DNA of 64,000 nucleotides from Massilia sp. KIM (lineage in GTDB: Bacteria; Pseudomonadota; Gammaproteobacteria; Burkholderiales; Burkholderiaceae_D), in contig NZ_MVAD01000001.1 of the NCBI RefSeq assembly GCF_002007115.1, forward strand, positions 496,001 to 560,000. Reading direction: 5' to 3'. The notes under the pieces are model-generated. The model searched no databases and had not been told where the DNA came from. It was given only the letters and a program-made list of their open reading frames with translations. The translations under genes and the position numbers were made by a program. Shown in pieces: positions 1 through 9,182 of this stretch; position 1 is the first letter of the stretch; the number at the start of each line of letters is the position of its first letter.

Positions 1-761
1 ATGCCGCCGCCGGTTTCACCACCGCCAATGCCACCGCCGGTTTCACCGCCACCGGCGCCACCGCCATCGGTTGCGCCGCCACCAGTGCCGCCGCCGGTAT
101 CACCCTTGCTGCCGCCGGTATCGCCGCCGCCAGCGACCGTCTCTTTCGTGAACGGGAAATCCTTGGACAGCAGGTCGCCGGCCTTGCCGCCGGCGGCATC
201 GACGAAGTGGACCTTCAGGTGCGGCATCGACAGGTTAAGGTCGTTGGCAAAGGTGAAGGTAAAGACCATGTCGTCGGCCAGCGCGATCGCATTGCCGGTA
301 TAGCAGAATCCTTTGTTCGACGATGCCGCTGCGGCGGGCACGGCGGCCGCGGCGACGCTGGCCTGCTTCTTCTTGCCACCGCCACTACCTTTGTCACTGC
401 CTTTGTCACTGCCTTTGTCACTGCCCTGGCCGTTGCCGTTGTTGCCGGCCGGCGCAGATTCGGCGACGCAACCGTCGGCCTGCAATTCCTGGTGATTCAG
501 GCTCCACGAATTGGTGCCCAGTGAGCTGCTCATGGTCACGCCGGCGATGTCGCCCATCCCTTTGAGGGCAATGGCATTGATGCCGGTGGCCTGTTGCCAG
601 CCGCCGCTGCGCTTGGCGGCATCGATTTCGATGGTCAGCACCCTGCCGGTATAGCTGCTGGTGAAGAACACGCCGTCGAGCTCGATGACGCCGGCGCCGG
701 CGGTGGCTGCGCTGGTAGCGAGCAGAAGAGAGAGCGCCGTCCGGCGCGCGGTGGAGACCAT
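1..761 (-). CDS. Secreted Gly-rich repeat protein of unknown function (3' end outside window)
   Basis: The minus-strand frame is open from the window edge to an ATG at 761, with no stop. The start is chosen because an AGGGA ribosome site lies 5 nt upstream; an in-frame ATG at 767 has no such spacing. The N-terminus (MVSTARRTALSLLLATSAA) looks like a signal peptide ending near ATAGA. A globular part follows, then a GSDK repeat (three perfect 12-bp units near 386-425), an Ala/Lys linker, a second conserved-looking part containing one Cys (GFCYTG) and a hydrophobic beta-rich stretch, and finally Gly-Gly-Glu-Thr repeats that run off the window. I do not recognise the family. An anchored or PEP-CTERM-type surface protein is possible, but the C-terminus is not visible. 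Confidence 0.72.
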   Translation of the reverse strand, partial: MVSTARRTALSLLLATSAATAGAGVIELDGVFFTSSYTGRVLTIEIDAAKRSGGWQQATGINAIALKGMGDIAGVTMSSSLGTNSWSLNHQELQADGCVAESAPAGNNGNGQGSDKGSDKGSDKGSGGGKKKQASVAAAAVPAAAASSNKGFCYTGNAIALADDMVFTFTFANDLNLSMPHLKVHFVDAAGGKAGDLLSKDFPFTKETVAGGGDTGGSKGDTGGGTGGGATDGGGAGGGETGGGIGGGETGGG

Positions 762-940
762 GGACATCCCTGTTGATAAAGTTATATGTGTAGTTGCTAC
801 TAATTCAAGCGCCATGGTGGGGCCTACGATGCTTGTAGTCAATTAGATATGCTCATTTACAACAACTATTTTTCTCAATCGTTGGAATAGTGAAAGGCGA
901 TCGGCGATGTACATTTCCTCTTAGAAACATTGGCTCGAAT

Positions 941-976
941 TTTCACCATGCGAAAAGACCTTCTCGCCATGCGAGA
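941..976. promoter_or_regulatory. Pair of 15-bp palindromic operator candidates, 21 bp apart
   Basis: TTTCACCATGCGAAA (941-955) and TCTCGCCATGCGAGA (962-976) are two versions of the same inverted repeat. They are spaced exactly 21 bp centre to centre, two helical turns, so a dimeric regulator could bind both on one face. The second copy has perfect arms. They lie about 215-250 bp upstream of aceA and about 180-215 bp upstream of the minus-strand secreted-protein gene. The regulator is unknown. Confidence 0.5.
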
Positions 977-1086
977 TATGCAGCAAAACGTATCGGGTCC
1001 AGATTATCATTCTGAGAAAAGTCGTTCCGTATCATGGAATGATCGACGTAAAACATTGATTAGAAAGAGAAAAAAATTAATGCTAT

Positions 1087-1100
1087 GTCTTATATAAGAC
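1087..1100. promoter_or_regulatory. Perfect 14-bp palindrome upstream of aceA
   Basis: GTCTTATATAAGAC is its own reverse complement and lies 88 bp before the aceA start codon, in the AT-rich part of the gap. It has the size and symmetry of an operator for a dimeric repressor or activator. I have a vague memory of CTTATATAAG-type sites near central-carbon genes in Betaproteobacteria, but cannot name the regulator. Confidence 0.45.
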
Positions 1101-1188
1101 TAATTGTGCCGCGCACAAACTGATCTATGATTTCTCCAACGGATACGCTTTTTTACTCATCAACTTTGCACTTCCTAGGAGAACCACC

Positions 1189-2487
<1,299 letters not shown>

Positions 2488-2520
2488 GCGGATCACACCA
2501 ATCCAGCGTCCGCAGCACCG

Positions 2521-2559
2521 GGCCGCGGTCCCCACGAGGGGCCGCGGCCTTTTCCTTTT
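2521..2559 (+). terminator. Rho-independent terminator of aceA
   Basis: GGCCGCGG pairs with CCGCGGCC around an inner CCCC-acga-GGGG stem with one bulged T, followed by the T-rich tract TTTTCCTTTT. It lies about 35 bp after the aceA stop. Confidence 0.85.
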
Positions 2560-2659
2560 CGGCGCGGTTTTTCAGGCCGATCGGTTTTGTAGTGGATAAT
2601 GGCGCCCAATATCGCCGCGCGCATCGATGCGGCCACCACGATCCAAGGAACACCACCCT

Positions 2660-3961
2660 ATGCTGAGCTACCGCCACGCCTTCCACGCGGGCAACCACGC
2701 CGACGTCCTCAAGCACTTCGTGCAGGTGCAGCTGCACCTCTACATGAACCAGAAGGACACCGCCTACACCTATATCGACACCCATTCGGGCGCCGGTGTG
2801 TACGCCCTCGACAGCGTCCAGGCCCTCAAGAGCGCAGAGTCCGCGACCGGCATCGCGCCGCTGTGGAACAGCAGCGATGCGCCGGCCCCGCTGGCGGCCT
2901 ACCTCGACCTGGTCAGGGGCATGAACCCGAGCGGCAAGATGCGCTACTACCCCGGCTCGCCCTATGTGGCCGACCAGGTTTCGCGCGAGCAGGACCGCCT
3001 GCGCCTGTTCGAGCTGCACCCTTCCGACCACCGGATCCTGAGCGAGAACTTCCGCAAGCTCGACGCCCACAAGGCAGAGCAGGGCGAGCGCGCGCGCGGC
3101 CGCCGCGTCATCATCGAGCACGGCGACGGCTTCGCCAGCCTCAAGGCGCTGCTGCCGCCGCCCTCGCGCCGGGCCCTGGTGCTGATCGACCCGCCCTACG
3201 AGATCAAGGACGACTACAAGCGCGTGCGCGACGCCCTCGACGAGGCTTTGGGGCGTTTCCCGAGCGGGACCTACGCGGTCTGGTATCCGGTGCTGCAGCG
3301 CATGGAGTCGCGCCAGTTCGCCGACCGCCTGAAGCGGCTGCCGGCCAAGGAATGGCTCAACGTGACCCTGACCATCCGCACCCCGACCCCGGACGGCACC
3401 GGCCTGCATTCGAGCGGCATGTTCATCCTGAACCCGCCCTATACCCTGGAGCCGATGCTGCGCGAAGTCATGCCCTACCTGGTGCAGGTGCTGGGCCAGG
3501 ACGGCGGCGCGCGCTTCACCATCGAGAGCGGCGCCCAGGTCACCGGCGCCGCCGCCGGGCGCAATGTCGGCGGCGTGCCGCGTGTGCCTGTCGGCAATGC
3601 GCGTCGCGCCAGCCCCCTGTCGGGCCAGGGCAGCCTGCGCCTGCCCGGCCAGAGCATGCCGGGGCGTGAGGAGGGCGCTGCCCGTCCGGCGCGCGGTCCC
3701 AAGCCGGAAGGGCGCCCGGGCGAACGCGCCGCAGCCGGGCGTGCCCCGGGCGACCGTCCCGCAGGCGACCGTGCCCCGGGTGAGCGCGCCCCGAGCGAGC
3801 GTGCCCCCGGCAACCGTGCCCCGAACAAGCGTGCCCCTGGCGAGCGCAGCGCGGAAAGCCGCCGTCCCCAGGGCGCGGCCCCGCGCAGCGCCGCGCCGGG
3901 CGGCGCCGGCCCGGCAGCCGGCACGCGCAGCCGCCGCACGCCGCCGGGAGGCCGCAAGTAA
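2660..3961 (+). CDS. rlmJ: 23S rRNA (adenine-N6) methyltransferase RlmJ with long basic C-terminal tail
   Basis: SAM-dependent enzyme that methylates A2030 of 23S rRNA in E. coli. The N-terminus MLSYRHAFHAGNHADVLKH is the family signature and fixes the start, with AAGGAA upstream; an earlier in-frame ATG at 2627 is less likely. The catalytic DPPY motif is at about residues 177-180. The methyltransferase fold ends near residue 288, where most relatives end. Here about 145 extra residues follow, rich in Arg, Pro, Ala and Gly, with a five-residue period of the RAPGE type. The tail is basic and predicted disordered, so RNA binding is a reasonable guess. Total length is 433 residues, against about 280 usually. 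Confidence 0.9.
   Translation: MLSYRHAFHAGNHADVLKHFVQVQLHLYMNQKDTAYTYIDTHSGAGVYALDSVQALKSAESATGIAPLWNSSDAPAPLAAYLDLVRGMNPSGKMRYYPGSPYVADQVSREQDRLRLFELHPSDHRILSENFRKLDAHKAEQGERARGRRVIIEHGDGFASLKALLPPPSRRALVLIDPPYEIKDDYKRVRDALDEALGRFPSGTYAVWYPVLQRMESRQFADRLKRLPAKEWLNVTLTIRTPTPDGTGLHSSGMFILNPPYTLEPMLREVMPYLVQVLGQDGGARFTIESGAQVTGAAAGRNVGGVPRVPVGNARRASPLSGQGSLRLPGQSMPGREEGAARPARGPKPEGRPGERAAAGRAPGDRPAGDRAPGERAPSERAPGNRAPNKRAPGERSAESRRPQGAAPRSAAPGGAGPAAGTRSRRTPPGGRK
3719..3850 (+). repeat. Degenerate 15-bp coding repeats (RAPGE-type) in the rlmJ tail
   Basis: Translated units run GDRPA, GDRAP, GERAP, SERAP, GNRAP, NKRAP, GERS, a period of 15 bp. The second and third bases drift while Arg, Ala and Pro are kept, suggesting an older expansion under protein-level selection. 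Confidence 0.7.
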
Positions 3962-4096
3962 CATCTTGATACGATGTCGAAATGCTAACACGGTAGCTTT
4001 CGTGTATAGTCGGTAGCGGTGGGGAGAAGGGCCCTCCGCCCGCGCGGCGCGGCCGCGTGGCCAGGCCTTGCCCACCCTTGTTACCGGGAGTTTTTG

Positions 4097-5365
4097 ATGC
4101 ACGCCGACTCGACGGCAGCAGTATCCGTGCCGTCCAACGATTTTTTCCTCGCCCGTCAGCCTATCCTCGGTCGTGACCAGCACCTCGTCGCCTTCGAGCT
4201 GCTGTTTCGCGCCGCAGGCGAAGACGACGACGCCAAGCTGACCGACGGCGCCGCGGCGACGGCGGCCGTGATCTCGCACGCCTCCCAGCTCGGCATGGAG
4301 CAGGTGGTGGGCGAGCAGCTGGCCTTCGTCAACGTCGACGAAGTGGTCCTGATGAGCGACTTCGTACGCTTCCTGCCGGCCCACAAGGTGATCCTCGAGA
4401 TCCTCGAGACCGTGCAGCCTTCCGAAAAGCTGCTGGCGCGCGTGGCCGAGCTCAAGGAGCTGGGCTTCAAGTTCGCAGTCGACGACGTGATCGAGCATTC
4501 CGGCGAGCTCGACCGGCTGCTGGCGCTGGTCGACGTGATCAAGGTCGACATCAAGGGGGTAAGGCCGGAGGAGCTGGCGCGCCTGGCCGATTCGCTCAGG
4601 GGCACCGGCAAGAAGCTGCTGGCGGAGAAGGTCGAGACCCTCGACGAATTCCGTTTGTGCATGGAACTCGGCTTCGAGTACTTCCAGGGCTATTATTTCG
4701 CGCGCCCGGCCATCCTGTCGGGCAAGAAGATCACGCCTTCCGAAATCGCGGTGCTGCGCCTGCTGGAACTGGTCAACTCGGACGCCGACGCCCAGGCCAT
4801 CGAGGCCGCGGTCAAGCGCGACGCCCTGATCAGCCTGAACCTGCTGCGCCTGGTGAACAGCCGCGCGGCCCCGGGGCCGCAGATCGAATCGCTGTCCCAG
4901 GCCCTGAGCCAGCTCGGGCGGCGCCAGCTCGCGCGCTGGCTGCAGATCCTGCTTTACACCTCGGCCGGGGCCAGGGTCGATTTCGATTCGCCCCTGCTGC
5001 AACTGGCCACCACCCGCGGCAAGATGCTGGAGCTGATGACCCAGCGCGTGCGCCCGCGCGACAGCGCCAGCGCCGACCGCGCCTTCACGGTGGGCATCAT
5101 GTCCCTGGCCGACGCCCTGTTCTCGGTGCCGATGCGCGACATTCTCGACAACGTCGAGGTGGCGGACGACGTGCGCGCCGCGCTGCTCGAGCGCGAGGGC
5201 GATTTCGGCGTCATGCTGCGCATCGCCGAGATGCTCGAGGCCGCCACCGGCGGCCGCAAGCTGGCGGCCGAACTCAAGAAGGTCGGCCTGACCGGGGCCG
5301 AGATCCGCGACATCGAACTGGCCGCCTTCGACTGGGTGCGCGAGCTAACCCACGACGTGTCCTGA
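4097..5365 (+). CDS. EAL-HDOD signalling protein (YuxH type)
   Basis: 422-residue cytosolic protein with an N-terminal EAL-like domain (about residues 10-210) and a C-terminal HDOD domain (about 215-405). The usual EAL signature reads ELL (FELLFRAAG), while other EAL landmarks such as VDD, IKVDI, AEKVET and QGYYFARP remain. Proteins of this type are usually thought to bind or sense rather than degrade cyclic-di-GMP; that is inference here. The start is set by GGGAG seven bases before the ATG, making 26 upstream in-frame codons untranslated. A TATAGT -10-like box lies near 4005. Confidence 0.85.
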   Translation: MHADSTAAVSVPSNDFFLARQPILGRDQHLVAFELLFRAAGEDDDAKLTDGAAATAAVISHASQLGMEQVVGEQLAFVNVDEVVLMSDFVRFLPAHKVILEILETVQPSEKLLARVAELKELGFKFAVDDVIEHSGELDRLLALVDVIKVDIKGVRPEELARLADSLRGTGKKLLAEKVETLDEFRLCMELGFEYFQGYYFARPAILSGKKITPSEIAVLRLLELVNSDADAQAIEAAVKRDALISLNLLRLVNSRAAPGPQIESLSQALSQLGRRQLARWLQILLYTSAGARVDFDSPLLQLATTRGKMLELMTQRVRPRDSASADRAFTVGIMSLADALFSVPMRDILDNVEVADDVRAALLEREGDFGVMLRIAEMLEAATGGRKLAAELKKVGLTGAEIRDIELAAFDWVRELTHDVS

Positions 5366-5426
5366 GCCGGCCCGATCGAGGCGGCCCGATCAAGGCGGCT
5401 CGATCGAGCGGCTCGACGCAGACGGC

Positions 5427-6176
5427 TTATTGTCCCAGCAGCAGGAACACGGTCGGCTTCTTGTGGAAGTCGGGCGCCTTGCCGGCCGCCAGCTCGGTCT
5501 TCCACTTGCCCGCCGCCTGGGTGCGCACCGTTTCGCTGGCCAGGGTCAGGTCGGTCGCCACGCACACCAGGGTGCCCGGCTGGCAGGCCGCCACCAGGGC
5601 TTCCAGCATCTGGCCGTTGCGGTAGGGCGTCTCGATGAAGAGCTGGGTCTGGCGTTCGCTGCGCGAACGGTTTTCCAGTTCGCGGATGCGCTTGGTCCGC
5701 TGGGCGGCGTCGGTCGGCAGGTAGCCGTTGAAGGCGAAGCTCTGGCCGTTCAGGCCGCTCGCCATCACGGCCAGCAGCAGCGAGGAGGGCCCGACCAGCG
5801 GGCGCACCGCGATGCCCTGCTGGTGGGCCAGGCGCACCAGGTCGGCGCCCGGGTCGGCCACCGCAGGCACCCCGGCTTCCGAGACCAGTCCGGCATCGCG
5901 TCCGGCCTTGAGCGGGCCCAGCAACTGGGCCAGGGCCTGGGGCGGGGTGTTCACGTTCAGCTCGGCGATCTCGATTTCCTGCAGCGGCCTGGCCAGCGGG
6001 TGGTCGATTGCGACCAGCTTGAGGAAGGCGCGCGCGGTCTTGGCATTTTCGGCCACGAAGTAGTCGAGCCGGGAGGTGATGGCCTGGACCTGGGTCGGGA
6101 GCAGGGCGGACAGGGCGCCGGAGGCCGGATCGACCGGGCCGAGGGTGTTGGGAATCAGGTAAAGCGTGCCAGCCAT
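5427..6176 (-). CDS. SAM-dependent methyltransferase, tetrapyrrole-methylase/RsmI-like
   Basis: 249-residue cytosolic protein starting MAGTLYLIPNTLG, typical of the small RsmI-related branch of the tetrapyrrole methylase fold. It carries the SEAGVPAVADPG motif characteristic of RsmI-type enzymes. RsmI itself 2'-O-methylates C1402 of 16S rRNA; this shorter branch is widely annotated only as SAM-dependent methyltransferase and its substrate is uncertain. The gene starts 29 bp after the upstream maf gene and is probably co-transcribed with it. The ATG at 6176 has no clear ribosome site, so translational coupling is possible. Confidence 0.82.
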   Translation of the reverse strand: MAGTLYLIPNTLGPVDPASGALSALLPTQVQAITSRLDYFVAENAKTARAFLKLVAIDHPLARPLQEIEIAELNVNTPPQALAQLLGPLKAGRDAGLVSEAGVPAVADPGADLVRLAHQQGIAVRPLVGPSSLLLAVMASGLNGQSFAFNGYLPTDAAQRTKRIRELENRSRSERQTQLFIETPYRNGQMLEALVAACQPGTLVCVATDLTLASETVRTQAAGKWKTELAAGKAPDFHKKPTVFLLLGQ

Positions 6177-6205
6177 AAATGCATTGGAAAGTGGTCGGGT
6201 GCCGC

Positions 6206-6820
6206 TCAGGGGCGGAAGAAGGCGACGCCGGCGCGGCGCAGCATGCCGGTGAGGGCGATCAGGGGCAGGCCGGTGAGGGCGGTCGGGTCGGACGAGTCGA
6301 TGCGTTCGAGCAGGGCGATGCCGAGGCCCTCGTTCTTGGCGCTGCCGGCGCAGTCGTAGGGCTGCTCGATGCGCAGGTAGGCGTCGAGCTCGGCGTCGGG
6401 CAACTCGCGGAAGCGCACGAAGACCTGCACGTTCTCGATCTGGGCGGCCTGGTCCGGATCGCTTTCGCGGCCGTCCCACAGGCAGAGCGCGGTATGGAAC
6501 ACGACTTCGCGGCCTCGCATCAGGCGCAATTGCTCGAGGGCACGGGCATGGTCGCCCGGCTTGCCGATCTGCAGGCCGTCGAGGGTGGCGACCTGGTCGG
6601 AACCGATCACCAGGGCGCCGGGGTGCAGGCGCGCCACCGCGCCGGCTTTCTCGCGCGCCAGGCGCAGGGCGGTGTCCTGGGGCGCTTCGCCGGCCAGCGG
6701 GGTCTCGTCGATGTCCGGGGCGACGGCCTCGAAGGGCAGGCGCAGCCGTCCCAGCAGCTCGCGGCGGTAGGCGGAGCTCGAGGCGAGAATCAGGCGCGGC
6801 GGGGCGGAACTTGGTATCAT
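6206..6820 (-). CDS. yceF: Nucleotide pyrophosphatase, Maf family, YceF branch
   Basis: 204-residue cytosolic enzyme that hydrolyses modified nucleoside triphosphates to monophosphates; the YceF branch prefers 7-methyl-GTP. ILASSSAYRRELL at the N-terminus and VIGSDQVATLDG in the middle are Maf landmarks, and the second matches YceF better than YhdE. The start MIPSSAPPRLIL was chosen because homology begins there; an upstream in-frame ATG at 6907 would add 29 unrelated residues. The gene is divergent from yceD-rpmF, as in many Proteobacteria. Confidence 0.88.
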   Translation of the reverse strand: MIPSSAPPRLILASSSAYRRELLGRLRLPFEAVAPDIDETPLAGEAPQDTALRLAREKAGAVARLHPGALVIGSDQVATLDGLQIGKPGDHARALEQLRLMRGREVVFHTALCLWDGRESDPDQAAQIENVQVFVRFRELPDAELDAYLRIEQPYDCAGSAKNEGLGIALLERIDSSDPTALTGLPLIALTGMLRRAGVAFFRP

Positions 6821-6945
6821 GTCGGCGCTCGAAAGAAAACCATCAGTAAAACAAATAGATAGCTGCCTCGCAGCAAGCAAATCCGATGAATCCCGGGCTC
6901 CGCGCAACAGCCGCTTGCCGGCGGGTTAAAAAACTGCGCAAGTCT

Positions 6946-6975
6946 TTGACTCTGCGGCGAGAAGCCTGTTATTAT
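6946..6975 (+). promoter_or_regulatory. Strong sigma-70-type promoter of yceD
   Basis: TTGACT and TATTAT are separated by 18 bp, and a TG one base before the -10 gives an extended -10 element. Transcription would start near 6982, leaving only about 10-20 nt of leader before yceD. Confidence 0.75.
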
Positions 6976-6992
6976 CGCAGGTTTTCCGGGGT

Positions 6993-7508
6993 ATGTTCCA
7001 AATGAGCGCTTTTGTCATCGACGCCTTCGAGTTTTGTCGGAACAATGGAGTCCGCGAGGGTCAGACCCGCGTGGCCGACATGCCCCGCCTGGCTGCGGAT
7101 TGCGCCGACAACAGCGGTGAGATCCGCTGGAGCATCGAAGGCGGCCAGACCCGCCAGGGCTACCCGTCGATGACCCTGTCGGTCGCCGGCACGGTCCAGC
7201 TGGTGTGCCAGCGCTGCCTGCAGCCCTTCGGCCACGAGCTCGATTCGTCCACCATGCTGGTGCTCGGCAAGGACGACGAGGAAGCCGACCAGATCGAGGA
7301 AATCCTCGACGACGAGAGTATCGACGTGATCGTCGGCAGCCACGCCACCGACATCCGCGACCTGCTCGAGGATGAAGCCCTGCTGGCCCTGCCGCAGGCA
7401 CCGAAACACGATGTGTGTCCGGACACCCAGCTCCTGGACAGCCTGAAGACCGAAAAGGTCTCGCCGTTCGCCAGCCTCAAGGGGCTGGGCGGCCAGAAAC
7501 CCGAATAA
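6993..7508 (+). CDS. yceD: YceD family protein (DUF177), 23S rRNA accumulation
   Basis: 171-residue protein needed for normal 23S rRNA levels in E. coli and plants. It has the CQRCLQPF motif (about residues 70-77), the acidic middle and the ALPQAPKHD segment typical of the family. It lies directly upstream of rpmF, the conserved arrangement. An in-frame ATG at 7002 is an alternative start: the GGGG just before 6993 is better spaced for it, and the predicted transcript begins near 6982. Confidence 0.9.
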   Translation: MFQMSAFVIDAFEFCRNNGVREGQTRVADMPRLAADCADNSGEIRWSIEGGQTRQGYPSMTLSVAGTVQLVCQRCLQPFGHELDSSTMLVLGKDDEEADQIEEILDDESIDVIVGSHATDIRDLLEDEALLALPQAPKHDVCPDTQLLDSLKTEKVSPFASLKGLGGQKPE

Positions 7509-7720
7509 AGATAGTAGTACCGCAGTGGCAGTACGACGAAAGAACGTGTCAAACGCGTGCAGCAGTCGAGTATGGCAGTAGGCAGTAGATGTAGGCAGCG
7601 TTAAAACATGTCGGCGTGTCAGGGGGAAGATGCTCTGGGATTGCCGGTGGGATACTCGATGCGCATGTAATTGCAAGTCGAATGTGTTAGAATTTTAGAA
7701 CTTATGTATTAGGAGTCATC

Positions 7721-7903
7721 ATGGCAGTTCAACAGAATAAGAAGTCCCCCTCGAAGCGCGGCATGCATCGTTCGCACGATTTCCTGACCGCCCCGAACCT
7801 GGCAGTCGAGCCGACCACCGGCGAGACCCACCTGCGTCACCACATCAGCCCGAACGGTTTCTACCGTGGTCGCAAAGTCCTGAAGACCAAGAACGACGAG
7901 TAA
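7721..7903 (+). CDS. rpmF: 50S ribosomal protein L32
   Basis: 60-residue structural protein of the large ribosomal subunit. The N-terminus [20 protein letters not shown] is nearly diagnostic. The C-terminus has [14 protein letters not shown]. As in many Proteobacteria, the C-terminal zinc-binding cysteines are absent. The start has a good TAGGAG site. It lies between yceD and plsX, with a hairpin after it that may limit read-through into plsX. Confidence 0.97.
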   Translation: MAVQQNKKSPSKRGMHRSHDFLTAPNLAVEPTTGETHLRHHISPNGFYRGRKVLKTKNDE

Positions 7904-7928
7904 TCGACGTCTTGTCCTCGGTATCATG

Positions 7929-7974
7929 AAAGCGGTGCAACGTCAGACCTCTGCGTGGCGCCGCTTTTTCTTTG
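7929..7974 (+). terminator. Terminator or attenuator between rpmF and plsX
   Basis: AAAGCGGTGC pairs with GCGCCGCTTT (one G-U pair) across a 19-nt loop and is followed by TTTCTTT. It could separate L32 expression from that of the fatty-acid genes. Confidence 0.6.
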
Positions 7975-8110
7975 CGCATGTCCCTGTTTTCGGCTGCAAG
8001 TCTAGTTTGCACACCGTCATTTACCATCGCGCGGATTCCGGCCGGCCTGATGCCCCGCCGTCTTCCCCTCTTGCCGCCTGCTGTCTTTAAGCCGCGGCAA
8101 CTCCCGACAA

Positions 8111-9133
8111 ATGACAATTAAAATCTCCATTGACTGCATGGGCGGCGATCACGGCCCCTCAGTTACCATTCCAGCAGCCATTTCCTTTCTAAAAAAGCAA
8201 GTCGACGCCGAACTCGTTTTGGTCGGCAACGAAGAGCTGCTGCGTAACGAACTCAAGAAACACCATGCCGAGGGCCTGCCGCGCCTGTCGGTGAAGCACG
8301 CCAGCGAAGTCGTCGCCATGGACGATCCGGTCGAGGTGGCCCTGCGCCGCAAGAAGGATTCGTCGATGCGCGTGGCGATCGAGCTGGTCAAGGACGGCAG
8401 CGCCAACGCCTGCGTCTCGGCCGGCAACACCGGCGCCCTGATGGCCGTCTCGCGCTACGTGCTCAAGACCATGGCCGGGGTCGACCGCCCGGCCATCTGC
8501 TCGATCATGCCGAACCAGAAGAACGGCCCCACCTACGTGCTCGACCTCGGCGCCAACGTCGACTGCGAGCCCCACCACCTGCACCAGTTCGCGATCATGG
8601 GCTCGGTCCTGTGCTCGGCCATCGAAGGCATCGAGCGCCCCCGCATCGGCCTGCTGAACGTCGGCACCGAGGACATCAAGGGCAACGACGTGGTCAAGTC
8701 CACCGGCGTCCTGCTGCGCGACGACCACGAGCGCGGTAAACTGAACTTCCACGGCAACGTCGAAGGCAACGACATCTTCAAGGGCACGGTCGATGTGGTC
8801 GTCTGCGATGGCTTCGTCGGCAACGTCACCCTGAAGGCGATCGAAGGCCTGTCGCGCTTCGTCAAGTCGGTCTTCAAGGAAAGCCTGCTGTCGATGCTGG
8901 GCGCGCTGCTGGCGCGCAAGGCGCTTAAGAAGCTGAATCCGGAGCGCTACAATGGCGCCGGCCTGCTGGGCCTGAAGGGCCTGGTGTTCAAGAGCCACGG
9001 CGGCGCGAACGCCTACGCCTTCGAGTGGGCGATCAAGCGCGCCTACGAGGCCGCGGCGCACAACGTACAAGAGCATCTGTCGGCCCTGATCGCCGAACTG
9101 ATGCCCTCACCCGACCCCGAGCGCCAGGCCTGA
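8111..9133 (+). CDS. plsX: Phosphate acyltransferase PlsX
   Basis: 340-residue enzyme converting acyl-ACP and phosphate to acyl-phosphate, the acyl donor for PlsY in phospholipid synthesis; it acts at the inner face of the membrane. The N-terminus [12 protein letters not shown] and the SAGNTGALM segment are family signatures. It is the first gene of the fab cluster and ends 49 bp before fabH. The ATG has only a weak ribosome site (aactcccgacaaATG). Confidence 0.96.
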   Translation: MTIKISIDCMGGDHGPSVTIPAAISFLKKQVDAELVLVGNEELLRNELKKHHAEGLPRLSVKHASEVVAMDDPVEVALRRKKDSSMRVAIELVKDGSANACVSAGNTGALMAVSRYVLKTMAGVDRPAICSIMPNQKNGPTYVLDLGANVDCEPHHLHQFAIMGSVLCSAIEGIERPRIGLLNVGTEDIKGNDVVKSTGVLLRDDHERGKLNFHGNVEGNDIFKGTVDVVVCDGFVGNVTLKAIEGLSRFVKSVFKESLLSMLGALLARKALKKLNPERYNGAGLLGLKGLVFKSHGGANAYAFEWAIKRAYEAAAHNVQEHLSALIAELMPSPDPERQA

Positions 9134-9182
9134 GGGCCCCGCCCGGACGGCCGTGTTCAATAACTAGCAGGATGGTGAAGCA

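Larger units (their letters stand above)
762..1188. other. Gene-free divergent intergenic region upstream of aceA
   Basis: This 427-bp gap lies between two divergently transcribed genes and is clearly more AT-rich than its surroundings. No credible reading frame is present. It contains the two operator-like palindromes and the 14-bp palindrome listed separately. No convincing -35/-10 pair could be assigned for aceA by eye; TTGATT at 1056 and TATATA at 1091 are too far apart. Confidence 0.7.

Noticed and set aside
1056..1096. TTGATT/TATATA as an aceA promoter
   Set aside because: The spacing is 29 bp, far beyond the usual 16-18.
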